The notes under the pieces are model-generated. The model was not told where the DNA came from and ran no database searches. It worked only from the letters and a program-made list of their open reading frames with translations. From assembly GCF_018687935.1 (NCBI RefSeq), contig NZ_CP061308.1:1916048-1980047 (forward strand): 64,000 nt of DNA, written 5' to 3'. This stretch comes from Polynucleobacter sp. JS-JIR-5-A7 (lineage in GTDB: Bacteria; Pseudomonadota; Gammaproteobacteria; Burkholderiales; Burkholderiaceae). Of this stretch, positions 1-8,839 are shown piece after piece (within the stretch, counting starts at the first letter, position 1; every line of letters starts with the position of its first letter). The translations under genes and the position numbers were made by a program.

Positions 1-1177
1 AATCACCAGGCGCATATTGAGCCATCTTGTAATTAGATCGCGCCCTATGGTCTGCTGGAATATCTACAATATCGTTAATCGTGTGATTGCCAAAACGCTC
101 AGCCCTTCTCAAGGCAACTTGGCCATCCAAAAAGTCGATTGATTCATATCCGACCAGCTCTTTTTGTCCGATACCGCGAGTATCAATACCAGGGCCCATC
201 ACGCGCCAGCCAATCATCTTGCTATTAAAGTCGTCGACTGGAACTGTCCAACGGATGATATGGAAACGACTAAATAATTTTTTATTGGAGCCATCTTCAG
301 AGGTATAGGCATGCAAGCTCAGATTTGGTAATACCTGGTGCTGAACGCGAATAAATAATTTGTCGTTATTAACACGACGCGCACCTGAACAAGCTAAGCC
401 TCTGCCACCATGAATGGGCACAAACTGCATATCAGGGTGTACTTCCATCGTTGGGGAGCCCACTTCGTCAAATGTTGTACCTTGAAAATGGCCACCAACT
501 ACATTCTTAGCAGCATGCAATTCTGCTGTATGGAAATTATCGGCAGCATTGTCTTGCACTTGTAACCAATTACAGTGCTGGAAGTTGCTATAGGGCACCA
601 GTTCATCCCCGGGGGCTACCGTGAAATCAGACTCCCACTCTGGAAATGGTGGCTCTTTATCGGGAGGCCCCATATATGCAAATACCAAACCATTTCTTTC
701 AAATGCTTTGTAAGCACCTTGCTGAATCGAGCAAGCATATTTTTCTGCTTCAGCTTCCTCGCCCTTAGGGAAGGGTGCATTCAAACAAGTACCGTCCACA
801 TCAAACACCATACCGTGATAGCAGCACTTAATACCGTGTTCTTGAATTTGCCCATATTCAAGTGAAGCACCACGATGCACGCAATGGGCATGCAATACAC
901 CCACGCTTCCGCTACCATCACGAAACGCCACTAACTCTTCACCTAAGATGGTTAAAAATTTTGGAGTGTCAGTCAATTCAATTGACATGCATACCGGATG
1001 CCAAAAACCACGCATATACTCACCCATGGGTGTACCGGGACCAACTTCTGTAAGCTCGGGATCATGCCCTGGAACTTTATTGGTGTAGTAGCCACCATAA
1101 GGAACTAATTTCTTAGGCGTTGCAGATCCTGCGGATGCGCCGACCTTTTTCTCCGCTTGTTCCTGTTTACTTGTCAT
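1..1177 (-). CDS. Rieske [2Fe-2S] aromatic-ring-hydroxylating oxygenase, alpha subunit (3' end cut by window)
   Basis: The frame is open from the ATG at 1177 to the window edge (392 codons), so only the C-terminus is missing. A Rieske cluster motif is visible as Cys99-x-His101 and Cys118-x-x-His121. The mononuclear iron site follows as an Asp/Asn-rich stretch with His216 and His221 (H-x4-H). This is the architecture of phthalate- and vanillate-type oxygenases, which hydroxylate or demethylate aromatic substrates with electrons from a separate reductase. No reductase gene lies in the window. GGAG lies 9 nt before the ATG. The class II aldolase gene ends 44 nt upstream on the same strand, so the two are probably co-transcribed. 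The substrate cannot be told from the sequence. Confidence 0.88.
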   Translation of the reverse strand, partial: MTSKQEQAEKKVGASAGSATPKKLVPYGGYYTNKVPGHDPELTEVGPGTPMGEYMRGFWHPVCMSIELTDTPKFLTILGEELVAFRDGSGSVGVLHAHCVHRGASLEYGQIQEHGIKCCYHGMVFDVDGTCLNAPFPKGEEAEAEKYACSIQQGAYKAFERNGLVFAYMGPPDKEPPFPEWESDFTVAPGDELVPYSNFQHCNWLQVQDNAADNFHTAELHAAKNVVGGHFQGTTFDEVGSPTMEVHPDMQFVPIHGGRGLACSGARRVNNDKLFIRVQHQVLPNLSLHAYTSEDGSNKKLFSRFHIIRWTVPVDDFNSKMIGWRVMGPGIDTRGIGQKELVGYESIDFLDGQVALRRAERFGNHTINDIVDIPADHRARSNYKMAQYAPGD

Positions 1178-1221
1178 TACTGAGACTCCTGTTGTAACTA
1201 GCTATATCTAAAACTGTTCAA

Positions 1222-2061
1222 TTAATCAAACATATCTGGCTGGTTTTCTTTTAGATAACCCCAGATTGGCTGGAAATGTAACCAACCAATATATTCGCTG
1301 CCCACGTGTTCACGGCTGTAGCGTGCAGTTTCTGGCGATAGCAACACAGGCTTAACACCTGTAGCCTCAACCATCATCTGCTGCTTACAACAACGCTCTA
1401 AAGCGATAAACCAGAACGCTGCAGCTTCAATACTATGACGACTTACTGTTAACAAGCCATGATTACGGTGAATAATCGCTTTCACTTTTTTCAAAGAACC
1501 TGCTACGTTGTAGCCAGAATTATCCTCAACTGCTACTTGACCAGCCTGTTCCGCTAAAACCATATGGTCTTCAAAGAATGCTGCGGCATCTTGAGAGATT
1601 GGATCCAATGGTTTACCTAGTGCCGCAAAGGCTGTGCCATAGACTGTATGTGCATGACACATAGCCACGATATCGGGATGTTTTTCATGAACTGCTGCGT
1701 GCAATACAAATCCAGCACGATTCAATGCATGCTTACCCTCCAAAATATTGCCTTCATGGTCTGCCAAGATTAAGTTAGACACTTTTACTTGATCAAAATG
1801 CACTGCCATTGGATTCGTCCAGTACAGATTTGGATGTTCCGGATCACGCACAGTTAAATGTCCTGCAAATCCATAATCAAACTTTTCTAAGGCGAATGCT
1901 CGGCAAGCAGCAACCAATCGCTCCTTGAGATGCTGACGTTCCTCAGCAAAACTATTGAATTTTGCTTGGTAGGGAAAAATCTGGGATTTGTCTTCAGGTT
2001 GATAAATAGACTCTCTGTCGCCCAAGTCCAATTTACGTTCTTTCTCCATTACCTCAGCCAT
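1222..2061 (-). CDS. Class II aldolase/adducin family protein
   Basis: This 279-residue protein has the class II aldolase/adducin fold. The metal-binding histidines are visible in a CHAHT segment near residue 137 and in an HRNHG segment near residue 200. Family members cleave or epimerise phosphorylated sugars (fuculose- and ribulose-5-phosphate type), or decarboxylate or hydrolyse small acids. Proteins of this length next to oxygenases and LysR regulators usually have no assigned substrate. The ATG has AAGGA 6 nt upstream. It is the first gene of a pair with the Rieske oxygenase and is divergent from the LysR gene, which probably controls it. The product is likely cytoplasmic. Confidence 0.85.
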   Translation of the reverse strand: MAEVMEKERKLDLGDRESIYQPEDKSQIFPYQAKFNSFAEERQHLKERLVAACRAFALEKFDYGFAGHLTVRDPEHPNLYWTNPMAVHFDQVKVSNLILADHEGNILEGKHALNRAGFVLHAAVHEKHPDIVAMCHAHTVYGTAFAALGKPLDPISQDAAAFFEDHMVLAEQAGQVAVEDNSGYNVAGSLKKVKAIIHRNHGLLTVSRHSIEAAAFWFIALERCCKQQMMVEATGVKPVLLSPETARYSREHVGSEYIGWLHFQPIWGYLKENQPDMFD

Positions 2062-2168
2062 GTGAATTCCTTTTTCTGTAATTGAAGCGAATTTGGTGTT
2101 TTGAGAACACTCAAACTATAACCAAGCCGTAATCATCGGCTTTCCCGAGGGTTTTGACAAACGATAAC

Positions 2169-2188
2169 CATTCATGAATAGATGAATG
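2169..2188. promoter_or_regulatory. Dyad in the aldolase/LysR intergenic region, candidate LysR operator
   Basis: CATTCAT and ATGAATG form perfect 7-bp arms around a 6-nt spacer. The dyad lies between the two divergent genes, 24 bp before the preferred LysR start. LysR-type proteins commonly bind such dyads and autoregulate. The spacing does not give the exact T-N11-A core, so the assignment is only positional. A TTGACA hexamer lies just upstream at 2153-2158. Confidence 0.35.
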
Positions 2189-2211
2189 AAAATCATGTAT
2201 ATTCTATTTAC

Positions 2212-3108
2212 ATGAGAAAAATACCAAATTATGTACTTTTGCGAGCTTTTGAAGCGGCTGCACGCCTCGAAAGCTTTACTTTGGCTGCTCATGAGCTACA
2301 TCTCACTCAGTCAGCCATTAGCCATCAAATTAAAGAGCTTGAAGACTATTTTGGTAAGCCGCTATTTTTGCGAAAGAACCGTAAAGTTGAGCCGACAGCT
2401 GAAGGGCGGCGTTTATTAGATTCACTCTCCAGAGTATTTGATGTCATTGAAGCAGCATGCAATGAAGTAACGCTTGCTCCAAATTCACAAGTTCTTGCCT
2501 TGCACTGCTCACCCAGTTTTGCAGCCAAGTGGCTCAGCCCAAGACTGCCAGAGTTCATTAAAGACAATCCTGATATCACTATTCGACTCACTTCCGGAGC
2601 TGAGCCCATTGACCTTTTGCGCAATCAAGAAATTGATATTGCCATCTCTTATCAATCGACTCATGAAGGCCCAGGAATTACTTCCCTATCTTTAGGAGAA
2701 GAAAACATTGCGCCACTATGTTCCCCTGAATTAATTGACCCAAGAATTCCAGTAGAAGAATTGATGAGTAAATTAACCTTGATTGAGTCTTCACTTAATC
2801 ACCATACCTGGGAGCAATGGTTTGAGATTAATCATCTCAAAAACCCATCGACACGGAAGATGTCATTTGATCGTGCAGCCCTTTCTGTATCGGCTGCAGT
2901 AGATGGCATCGGTGCCGTGCTTGAGAGTGTGCGCTTTGCCGAAAGAGAACTATCGCGTGGAGAGCTTGTGGAACTGGGCAAAGGTATCTTTTTACCGACT
3001 ACCGATAGAACCCATTTTTTATCCTATCGGTCAAATACTAAAAACAGTCAAAAAATTAAAGTCTTCAAAGACTGGATATGCATTAAGGCTGGTGTTGCTA
3101 CAAGCTAA
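2212..3108 (+). CDS. LysR-family transcriptional regulator (GcvA-like)
   Basis: The N-terminal winged helix-turn-helix (about residues 1-60) has the pattern typical of the GcvA subgroup, with a LTQSAISHQIKELE recognition region. It is followed by a periplasmic-binding-protein-like effector domain of about 200 residues. I chose the ATG at 2212 because family members begin with a short Met-Arg-Lys-leu-Pro-type stretch directly before the HTH. An in-frame ATG at 2182 would add ten residues unlike the family and would lie inside the dyad. Neither start has a clear Shine-Dalgarno. TATATT at 2198-2203 is a possible -10 that would give an almost leaderless transcript. It is divergent from the aldolase/Rieske pair, its most likely target. 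Confidence 0.88.
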   Translation: MRKIPNYVLLRAFEAAARLESFTLAAHELHLTQSAISHQIKELEDYFGKPLFLRKNRKVEPTAEGRRLLDSLSRVFDVIEAACNEVTLAPNSQVLALHCSPSFAAKWLSPRLPEFIKDNPDITIRLTSGAEPIDLLRNQEIDIAISYQSTHEGPGITSLSLGEENIAPLCSPELIDPRIPVEELMSKLTLIESSLNHHTWEQWFEINHLKNPSTRKMSFDRAALSVSAAVDGIGAVLESVRFAERELSRGELVELGKGIFLPTTDRTHFLSYRSNTKNSQKIKVFKDWICIKAGVATS

Positions 3109-3124
3109 AGTAATGGCTCATTTA

Positions 3125-4462
3125 TTAGCTAAACACTTTTTCCATTTCACGACGAAATTGAATGGCTTGCTTAGTGGCATCGTAATCTACATCACTCCAG
3201 CACACTGGCTTTCCTACTGGAATATCTTTATTCAACACCATGTTGTGAGCCAAACCAATAGGTAGAGCTCCGAGCTTTAATGAATCTGAGGCAGTCATCA
3301 GTTTTCCGTAGACAGTGAAGCCACCCTCTCCATCCAACTTCTCGCCCGCTTTGAGCGTACGCTTAGCGGTAGCCACTACATCACCCTTCCAATCGCCAGT
3401 CGCTCCAGTAGCCTCTCCACGTAACGCAATACTGGCTACTGAAATACCCAACTCCAGACCGATCAAGTGATAAGGCTTATACATCGCTGCATATTTACCG
3501 GTGTTATCTGTTTTTAGGCCGTATTGTGAGAAGCAATCAATCACATATTGACTGGGCGCTTCAAACACTGCAAAAACACCCCAACGTAAATCCCTAAATA
3601 CCGGACGCCCATCTCTCTCAACTGAAGATACCACCTCAACAGTTCCTTTTTGAGTCAGGATCCCACCTTCGGAAATCGGTCGGAAAATATGTGGCAAGTC
3701 GTCTACTCCGCAAGGTGGAAACTCTAATCCATTGCTTGGCGGATTTAAGTCGCAAGCGTTTGATACTGCAGCCATTTCCAGCGCAGATTTTGTGCCATCC
3801 AAAAAAGAATTGAACATTTGCGCATTGAAGTCACCGCCAGCAACTTGCTCCTCAGAAAATCCATAGTGACCCCAAACGGTATCGGGTGTGGACTGATGAT
3901 AGACAGGTAAATATTTAGTGCCTTTACCTGCACACACCACTTCTAAGCCAATCGTTCTTGCCCAATCCACCAGCTCCGCAATAAGAGCAGGCTGATCTCC
4001 AGAAGCCATCGAGTAAATCACGCCCGCCTCTGCTGCTTTGCGTGCCAGTAATGGTCCCGCTAAAACATCTGCTTCTACATTGACCATAATGATGTGCTTA
4101 CAATGATCAAAACAAAGTAGGGCATGTCGAATACCAGCAGCAGGGCTGCCTGTAGAGTCGATCACAATATCAATGTGCTCACTAGCGATCATTTTTTCTG
4201 CATCATCAGTCACAAAAGTGGCGCCCGACTTAGCAGCATCTTGCAATGATGTAGCGCTATAGCGAGGTGCATCCCAGCCTACCCTAGCCAGCGATTCTTT
4301 GGCGCGCGCAGGAGAAAGGTCAGCCACCGCAACCAAATGAATGCCTGGAGTACGCGGTACTTGCGAGAGATACATGGAGCCAAATTTACCAGCGCCAATG
4401 ATGCCTACACGCACGGGGTTATTGTTAGCAGCGCGTGCTTTGAGCTTTTGAATCAGGGACAT
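3125..4462 (-). CDS. NAD(P)-dependent oxidoreductase with C-terminal SAF domain (homoserine-dehydrogenase-like fold)
   Basis: This 445-residue protein starts with a Rossmann fold (GIIGAGKFGSM at about residues 19-29). A dehydrogenase middle part resembles homoserine dehydrogenase and Gfo/Idh/MocA proteins. The C-terminal 90 residues resemble a SAF domain, which has led such proteins to be misnamed FlgA-like. No flagellar genes are nearby. Relatives are found in catabolic clusters for branched or acidic sugars, but I cannot name the substrate. GGAG precedes the ATG by 8 nt. It lies 67 nt downstream of the E1 gene on the same strand, so it is probably the last gene of the E2-E1-oxidoreductase unit. 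It converges with the LysR gene. Confidence 0.75.
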   Translation of the reverse strand: MSLIQKLKARAANNNPVRVGIIGAGKFGSMYLSQVPRTPGIHLVAVADLSPARAKESLARVGWDAPRYSATSLQDAAKSGATFVTDDAEKMIASEHIDIVIDSTGSPAAGIRHALLCFDHCKHIIMVNVEADVLAGPLLARKAAEAGVIYSMASGDQPALIAELVDWARTIGLEVVCAGKGTKYLPVYHQSTPDTVWGHYGFSEEQVAGGDFNAQMFNSFLDGTKSALEMAAVSNACDLNPPSNGLEFPPCGVDDLPHIFRPISEGGILTQKGTVEVVSSVERDGRPVFRDLRWGVFAVFEAPSQYVIDCFSQYGLKTDNTGKYAAMYKPYHLIGLELGISVASIALRGEATGATGDWKGDVVATAKRTLKAGEKLDGEGGFTVYGKLMTASDSLKLGALPIGLAHNMVLNKDIPVGKPVCWSDVDYDATKQAIQFRREMEKVFS

Positions 4463-4529
4463 CTAAAAATCTCCAGTAAATTCAGTAATCAAAAATAGTG
4501 AAGTCATCATAAGGCATCAAGAGTAAATA

Positions 4530-7169
4530 TTATTTTTTCAATGATGCTTGCGCTACCTTATAAATGCTATTTGCATTGACGCCGAAATACTCACGTAAGG
4601 CAGCTCTTGTATCACTTCTACCGAAACCATCCGTACCGAGCGTGATGTAACTTCTATCTTCTGGAATATAGGCACGTATGCTTTCTGGTAAAGCATGGAC
4701 ATAGTCAGTTGCCGCAATAATTGGGCCGTGACCTTGTGCTAGAACCTGGCTAATAAATGCCTGCTCAACATCAGCCTCACCTGAAAGTCTTGCTTGCTCT
4801 TTTGCCTTACCATCCCTTGCTAACTCACTCCAACTAGTCACGCTAAATACATCAACATGGATTCCAGAATGAACAAGCATCTCTGCCGCTTTTAATACCT
4901 CGGTCATGATGGCACCGGAACCTAGCAAACTCACATAAGAATTACCATCACCCCTGGCGGCCTTCATTGTCTTGAACTTATAGCACCCACGAATAACGCC
5001 CTCAGTTACTTTCTCAGGCAAATCAGGTTGGGCGTAGTTCTCATTCATAAGGGTGATGTAATAAAACAAATCTTTTTGATCAACTAGCATGTCCCGCATA
5101 CCTTGATCCACAATCACCGCCAACTCGCCAGCAAAAGCAGGATCATATGCCTTGCAATTCGGAATGGTTGCAGCAACGAGTTGGCTACTACCATCTTGGT
5201 GCTGTAGGCCTTCGCCACCTAATGTTGTTCTACCAGAGGTTGCGCCCAACAAAAATCCTCTAGCGCGTTGATCTGCTGCTGCCCAAATGGCGTCGCCAAT
5301 TCTCTGAAAGCCAAACATCGAGTAATAAATATAAAAAGGCAACATTGCAATTCCGTGGACGCTATAGCTAGTTGCTGCAGCAGTCCAGCTTGCAATGGCT
5401 CCCGCCTCACTAATACCCTCTTCCAAAATTTGTCCATCCAATGCCTCGCGATAACTAAGCACGGAACCAATATCTTCTGGTTCATAGCGTTGGCCAACAC
5501 TGGAGTAAATACCAACCTGCTTAAATAGATTGGCCATACCAAATGTGCGCGCTTCATCTGCAACAATGGGTACCACTCTAGGTCCCAACTGTTTATCTTT
5601 TAGCAAATTTCCAAGCATGCGCACAAAAGCCATCGTTGTGGACATCTCTTTATCTTCAGCCTTGATGGCAAAAGCTGCATATGAAGTGATATCAGGCACA
5701 TTGAGCTTGTCGCATTCTGAATAGCGCTTAGGTAGATGTCCGCCAAGCTGATTGCGCTGATCTTTTAGATATTTGAGCTCCTCGCTATTCTCATCAGGCC
5801 TAAAGAAAGTGAGGTTAGTAGCCTGTTCATCGGTCAATGGTAAGTTAAAGCGATTGCGATATTCGATCAAAGCCTCATCATCTAACTTTTTCTGGCTATG
5901 GGTAGTCATTTTTCCTTGACCAGCATTACCCATACCATACCCTTTTTTAGTATGGGCCAAGATCACGGTAGGTTGACCTACATGGTTGGCAGCGGCTTGA
6001 TAGGCTGCATGGATTTTGACTAAATCATGACCGCCTCTTTTCAGTCGATCGATTTGCTCATCCGTCATTCCTTGAGCAAGGCGTGCTAATTCTTCATTTT
6101 GTCCAAAGAAATTTTTGCGGTTAAAGCTGCCATCCTTTGCTGCAAATGTTTGCATTTGTCCATCGACAGTTTGTGCAAAAGCCTTGACTAGCGCTCCGGT
6201 AGTATCTCTTGCAAAAAGCCCATCCCAATCACTACCCCAAACTAATTTGATAACGTTCCAACCAGAACCTCTAAACAGTTTTTCGAGCTCATCAATAATT
6301 CTGCCGTTGCCACGTACTGGGCCATCCAAACGTTGTAGATTGCAATTGACCACCCAAACTAAGTTATCCAGCTTTTCTCTAGAGGCTAATGTGAGAGCAC
6401 TCATACTTTCTGGCTCATCCATCTCGCCATCACCAAATACACCCCAGACTTTTCTAGTTGAGCAATCTAGTAATTTACGATCACTGAGGTAGCGCATAAA
6501 ACGCGCATGATAAATCGAGCTAATCGGACCAATCCCCATTGAGCCTGTTGGAAACTGCCAAAAATCTGGCATTAACCAAGGATGTGGATAGCTTGATAAA
6601 CCTCTTGCTCCTGATTCAGGCGCAGTAATCTCGCGTCTGTAATGGGCAAGATCATTTTCAGTAAGTCGTCCCTCTAAATAGGCGCGGGCATACACTCCTG
6701 GAGCACTATGTGGCTGAAAGAAAACCAAGTCTCCACGCTCAGTAGCATCACCGCCCTCAGTCCTTGCGCGGAAAAAATGATTAAACCCAACCTCAAACAA
6801 ATCTGCTGCACTAGCATAGCTTGCAATGTGACCACCCAATTCACCATAGGCTTCATTTGCTTTCGCGACCATTGCCAGCGCATTCCACCGCATGAGTGAA
6901 GCCAGCTTTTCTTCAATCGCAAGATCTCCTGGAAAAGGAGGCTGCTGATCCACAGGGATCGAGTTGATATAAGGTGTGACTAAATCAGGCACCCAATTAA
7001 TTTGATTTTTATTAGCCAGCTTTACTAAATTATCCAGAATGAATTTAGCCCGCGCACTATCGCCTGAAGCGAGCAAATCCATAAAGGCCTCATTCCACTC
7101 CGCGGTTTCTGCAGGATCAGTGTCGATGTGCTCTAGATTTAAATATTTTTTGATATCGGGAGCGTTCAT
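4530..7169 (-). CDS. Homodimeric 2-oxoacid dehydrogenase E1 component (AceE/MdeB type)
   Basis: At 879 residues this is a full-length homodimeric E1 (E. coli AceE is 887). It decarboxylates a 2-oxoacid on thiamine diphosphate and would pass the acyl group to a lipoyl arm. The ThDP motif GDGEMDEPES is at 246-255, with the distal Asn in NCNLQR near 275-280. The mobile-loop His is about residue 424 and the GEGLQHQDG active-site segment is in the second half. The segment I recall as QGHISP in E. coli reads QPHSAP here (152-157). The C-terminus is about 20 residues shorter. The gene follows the E2 gene by 34 nt, the reverse of the usual aceE-aceF order. AGAGGA precedes the ATG. The substrate may be pyruvate or 2-oxobutyrate, as in Pseudomonas MdeB. 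The paired Lrp regulator makes an amino-acid-derived 2-oxoacid more likely. Confidence 0.9.
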   Translation of the reverse strand: MNAPDIKKYLNLEHIDTDPAETAEWNEAFMDLLASGDSARAKFILDNLVKLANKNQINWVPDLVTPYINSIPVDQQPPFPGDLAIEEKLASLMRWNALAMVAKANEAYGELGGHIASYASAADLFEVGFNHFFRARTEGGDATERGDLVFFQPHSAPGVYARAYLEGRLTENDLAHYRREITAPESGARGLSSYPHPWLMPDFWQFPTGSMGIGPISSIYHARFMRYLSDRKLLDCSTRKVWGVFGDGEMDEPESMSALTLASREKLDNLVWVVNCNLQRLDGPVRGNGRIIDELEKLFRGSGWNVIKLVWGSDWDGLFARDTTGALVKAFAQTVDGQMQTFAAKDGSFNRKNFFGQNEELARLAQGMTDEQIDRLKRGGHDLVKIHAAYQAAANHVGQPTVILAHTKKGYGMGNAGQGKMTTHSQKKLDDEALIEYRNRFNLPLTDEQATNLTFFRPDENSEELKYLKDQRNQLGGHLPKRYSECDKLNVPDITSYAAFAIKAEDKEMSTTMAFVRMLGNLLKDKQLGPRVVPIVADEARTFGMANLFKQVGIYSSVGQRYEPEDIGSVLSYREALDGQILEEGISEAGAIASWTAAATSYSVHGIAMLPFYIYYSMFGFQRIGDAIWAAADQRARGFLLGATSGRTTLGGEGLQHQDGSSQLVAATIPNCKAYDPAFAGELAVIVDQGMRDMLVDQKDLFYYITLMNENYAQPDLPEKVTEGVIRGCYKFKTMKAARGDGNSYVSLLGSGAIMTEVLKAAEMLVHSGIHVDVFSVTSWSELARDGKAKEQARLSGEADVEQAFISQVLAQGHGPIIAATDYVHALPESIRAYIPEDRSYITLGTDGFGRSDTRAALREYFGVNANSIYKVAQASLKK

Positions 7170-7203
7170 GAAAAATTCCTCTGTAACTTTTTATGTTCTA
7201 AAT

Positions 7204-8205
7204 TCATAACATCACCTTACGAAAATCACCCAATAATTGGGTGAGATGGGTAGTGAAGTGCGTTGCTAAGGCGCCGTCAATGACGCGATGATCAGCGGTC
7301 ATGGACAGCGGGCAGATCAAACGTGGAACAAATTGCGAACCATCCCACACAGGCTTTATGGCGGACTTATTCACCGCTAAAATAGCTACTTCGGGTGCAT
7401 TCACAATGGGAGCGCAGTAGGTACCACCAATACCGCCCAATGAAGAGATCGTAAAAGAAGCGCCCTGCATCTGATCCGGCTTTAGCTTTCCTTCTCGAGC
7501 CAGCAGGGCTAACCCAGCAGTCTCTTTGGCGATCTCGCGAATGCCTTTCTGATCGGCATTACGAATCACGGGTACGACGAGACCGCCTGCGGTATCTACT
7601 GCAAAGCCGATATGGAAATACTTTTTCAAAATAAGATCTTCGCCATCAAGCGAAGAATTCAATGTGGGGTACTGCTTGAGAGCAGCAACTACGGCTTTGA
7701 TTAAGAATGCCAACAAAGTAATTTTTACTTCATCTTTTTGATTCTCTTTATTTAATGCGGCACGAAACTCTTCCAAATCAGTAATGTCAGCATCATCGTG
7801 ATAGGTTACTGCCGGAATCATGACCCAATTACGCGCTAGATTGGCAGCTGAAACTTTCTGAATGCGACTGCGAGCTTGGCGTTCTATTTCTCCAAACTTT
7901 GTAAAGTCTACTTTTGGCCAAGGCAGAAGATTAAAACCTGCAATGCCATGACTCACTTGAGAAGGAACACTCTCTCTTGCCAACATGGAGTGCTTGATAA
8001 ATTGCTGAACATCTTCTTTGGTAACTCGACCTCTTTGGCCACTACCGCGAACTTGCCCAATATCGACACCAAATTCACGTGCAAATTTTCTGGTGGATGG
8101 GCCGGCCCAAAACTCGGGCCCAGCAGCGGCTTGATCCCTTTCAATTTGTAGCAAATTCTCAACTCCAGGAAACGCAATCTCAATACCCACAACCCCTCCA
8201 ACCAT
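7204..8205 (-). CDS. Dihydrolipoamide acyltransferase (E2) lacking a lipoyl domain
   Basis: The protein has a peripheral subunit-binding domain (about residues 35-70, with GSGQRGRVTKEDV) and a complete catalytic domain ending with the active-site DHRVIDGA (305-312). No lipoyl domain precedes them. The first 33 residues are linker-like and have no DKA-type lipoylation site, while AceF proteins carry one to three lipoyl domains. A stop codon sits directly before the ATG at 8205, so no upstream extension exists in this frame. The other frames upstream of it are closed by stops. GGAGGGG 4 nt before a GTG at 8190 suggests that codon may be the true start. It is first in the E2-E1-oxidoreductase unit and divergent from the Lrp gene. 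It must use a lipoyl arm from another protein or do something else. Confidence 0.88.
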   Translation of the reverse strand: MVGGVVGIEIAFPGVENLLQIERDQAAAGPEFWAGPSTRKFAREFGVDIGQVRGSGQRGRVTKEDVQQFIKHSMLARESVPSQVSHGIAGFNLLPWPKVDFTKFGEIERQARSRIQKVSAANLARNWVMIPAVTYHDDADITDLEEFRAALNKENQKDEVKITLLAFLIKAVVAALKQYPTLNSSLDGEDLILKKYFHIGFAVDTAGGLVVPVIRNADQKGIREIAKETAGLALLAREGKLKPDQMQGASFTISSLGGIGGTYCAPIVNAPEVAILAVNKSAIKPVWDGSQFVPRLICPLSMTADHRVIDGALATHFTTHLTQLLGDFRKVML

Positions 8206-8285
8206 TCACGGGTGTTTCAATGACTTAATTGTGTTGGATTACAGGCAAAATAGGATGCCAATAATGAGCTATAAATCCTAATTTT

Positions 8286-8300
8286 CAGCATAATATGCTG
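8286..8300. promoter_or_regulatory. Lrp-type operator palindrome
   Basis: CAGCATAATATGCTG is a perfect inverted repeat (7-bp arms, 1-nt centre). It fits the classical 15-bp Lrp consensus YAGHAWATTWTDCTR at 14 of 15 positions, by manual comparison. It lies between the divergent E2 and Lrp genes, centred 33 bp before the Lrp start. That placement suits autoregulation and control of the E2-E1 unit by the adjacent Lrp/AsnC protein. Confidence 0.65.
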
Positions 8301-8325
8301 ATATTAGTAATTTTTGAGGAATTTT

Positions 8326-8790
8326 ATGAAGCTAGACCCCATAGATATCAGAATCTTGAACGAGCTCCAGAATGATAGCTCCCATAGCAATGTGGAGCTA
8401 GCTAAGCGGGTTCACTTATCCCCATCACCGTGCCTCATGCGCGTCAAAGCATTGAAAGATAAAGGTGTCATCAGAAACTATGTTGCGCTGGCAGACCCCA
8501 AGGCTTTAGGGCTTGGCTTAAATGTCTTTATTTCTATTAGCCTGAAAGAGCAGTCTAAAGAAGCGTTGGCTGCATTTGAACAACGCATTTCTGAACACGA
8601 TGAGGTTATGGAATGCTATCTGATGACTGGTGATAGTGACTATCTTATCCGGGTGGCAGTAGCTGATATGGGTGCATTGGAAAAATTTATCCTGGAGCAA
8701 TTAACGCCTATCCCTGGGATTGAAAAAATTCGCTCTAGCTTTGCCTTAAAACAAGTACGCTATAAAACTGCCTTACCATTACCAAAGTAA
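8326..8790 (+). CDS. Lrp/AsnC-family transcriptional regulator
   Basis: This 154-residue protein has an N-terminal AsnC-type HTH (about residues 1-50, recognition helix near SPSPCLMRVKAL). A C-terminal RAM/ACT-like effector domain follows, containing a MTGDSDYLIRV segment typical of the family. I chose the ATG at 8326 because GAGGA ends 5 nt before it; an upstream in-frame TTG at 8314 overlaps that ribosome site. Lrp/AsnC proteins sense amino acids and form octamers that wrap DNA. It is divergent from the E2-E1 unit and shares the intergenic palindrome with it. The arrangement recalls Pseudomonas MdeR next to mdeB, the regulator of methionine catabolism. That parallel is inference. Confidence 0.93.
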   Translation: MKLDPIDIRILNELQNDSSHSNVELAKRVHLSPSPCLMRVKALKDKGVIRNYVALADPKALGLGLNVFISISLKEQSKEALAAFEQRISEHDEVMECYLMTGDSDYLIRVAVADMGALEKFILEQLTPIPGIEKIRSSFALKQVRYKTALPLPK

Positions 8791-8839
8791 AAGTAGGGCA
8801 ATATAGAATTTATCTGAGACACTATTAAGAAAGAAAGTA

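Noticed and set aside
87..1053. Plus-strand open frames across the first kilobase
   Set aside because: They lie opposite a continuous, strongly conserved Rieske oxygenase frame and show no family features.
7953..8325. Possible lipoyl-domain remnant in another frame upstream of or inside the E2 gene
   Set aside because: The alternate frames give no GDxV/DKA-type pattern, and the upstream space is only 120 bp up to the Lrp gene, too short for an 80-residue domain.
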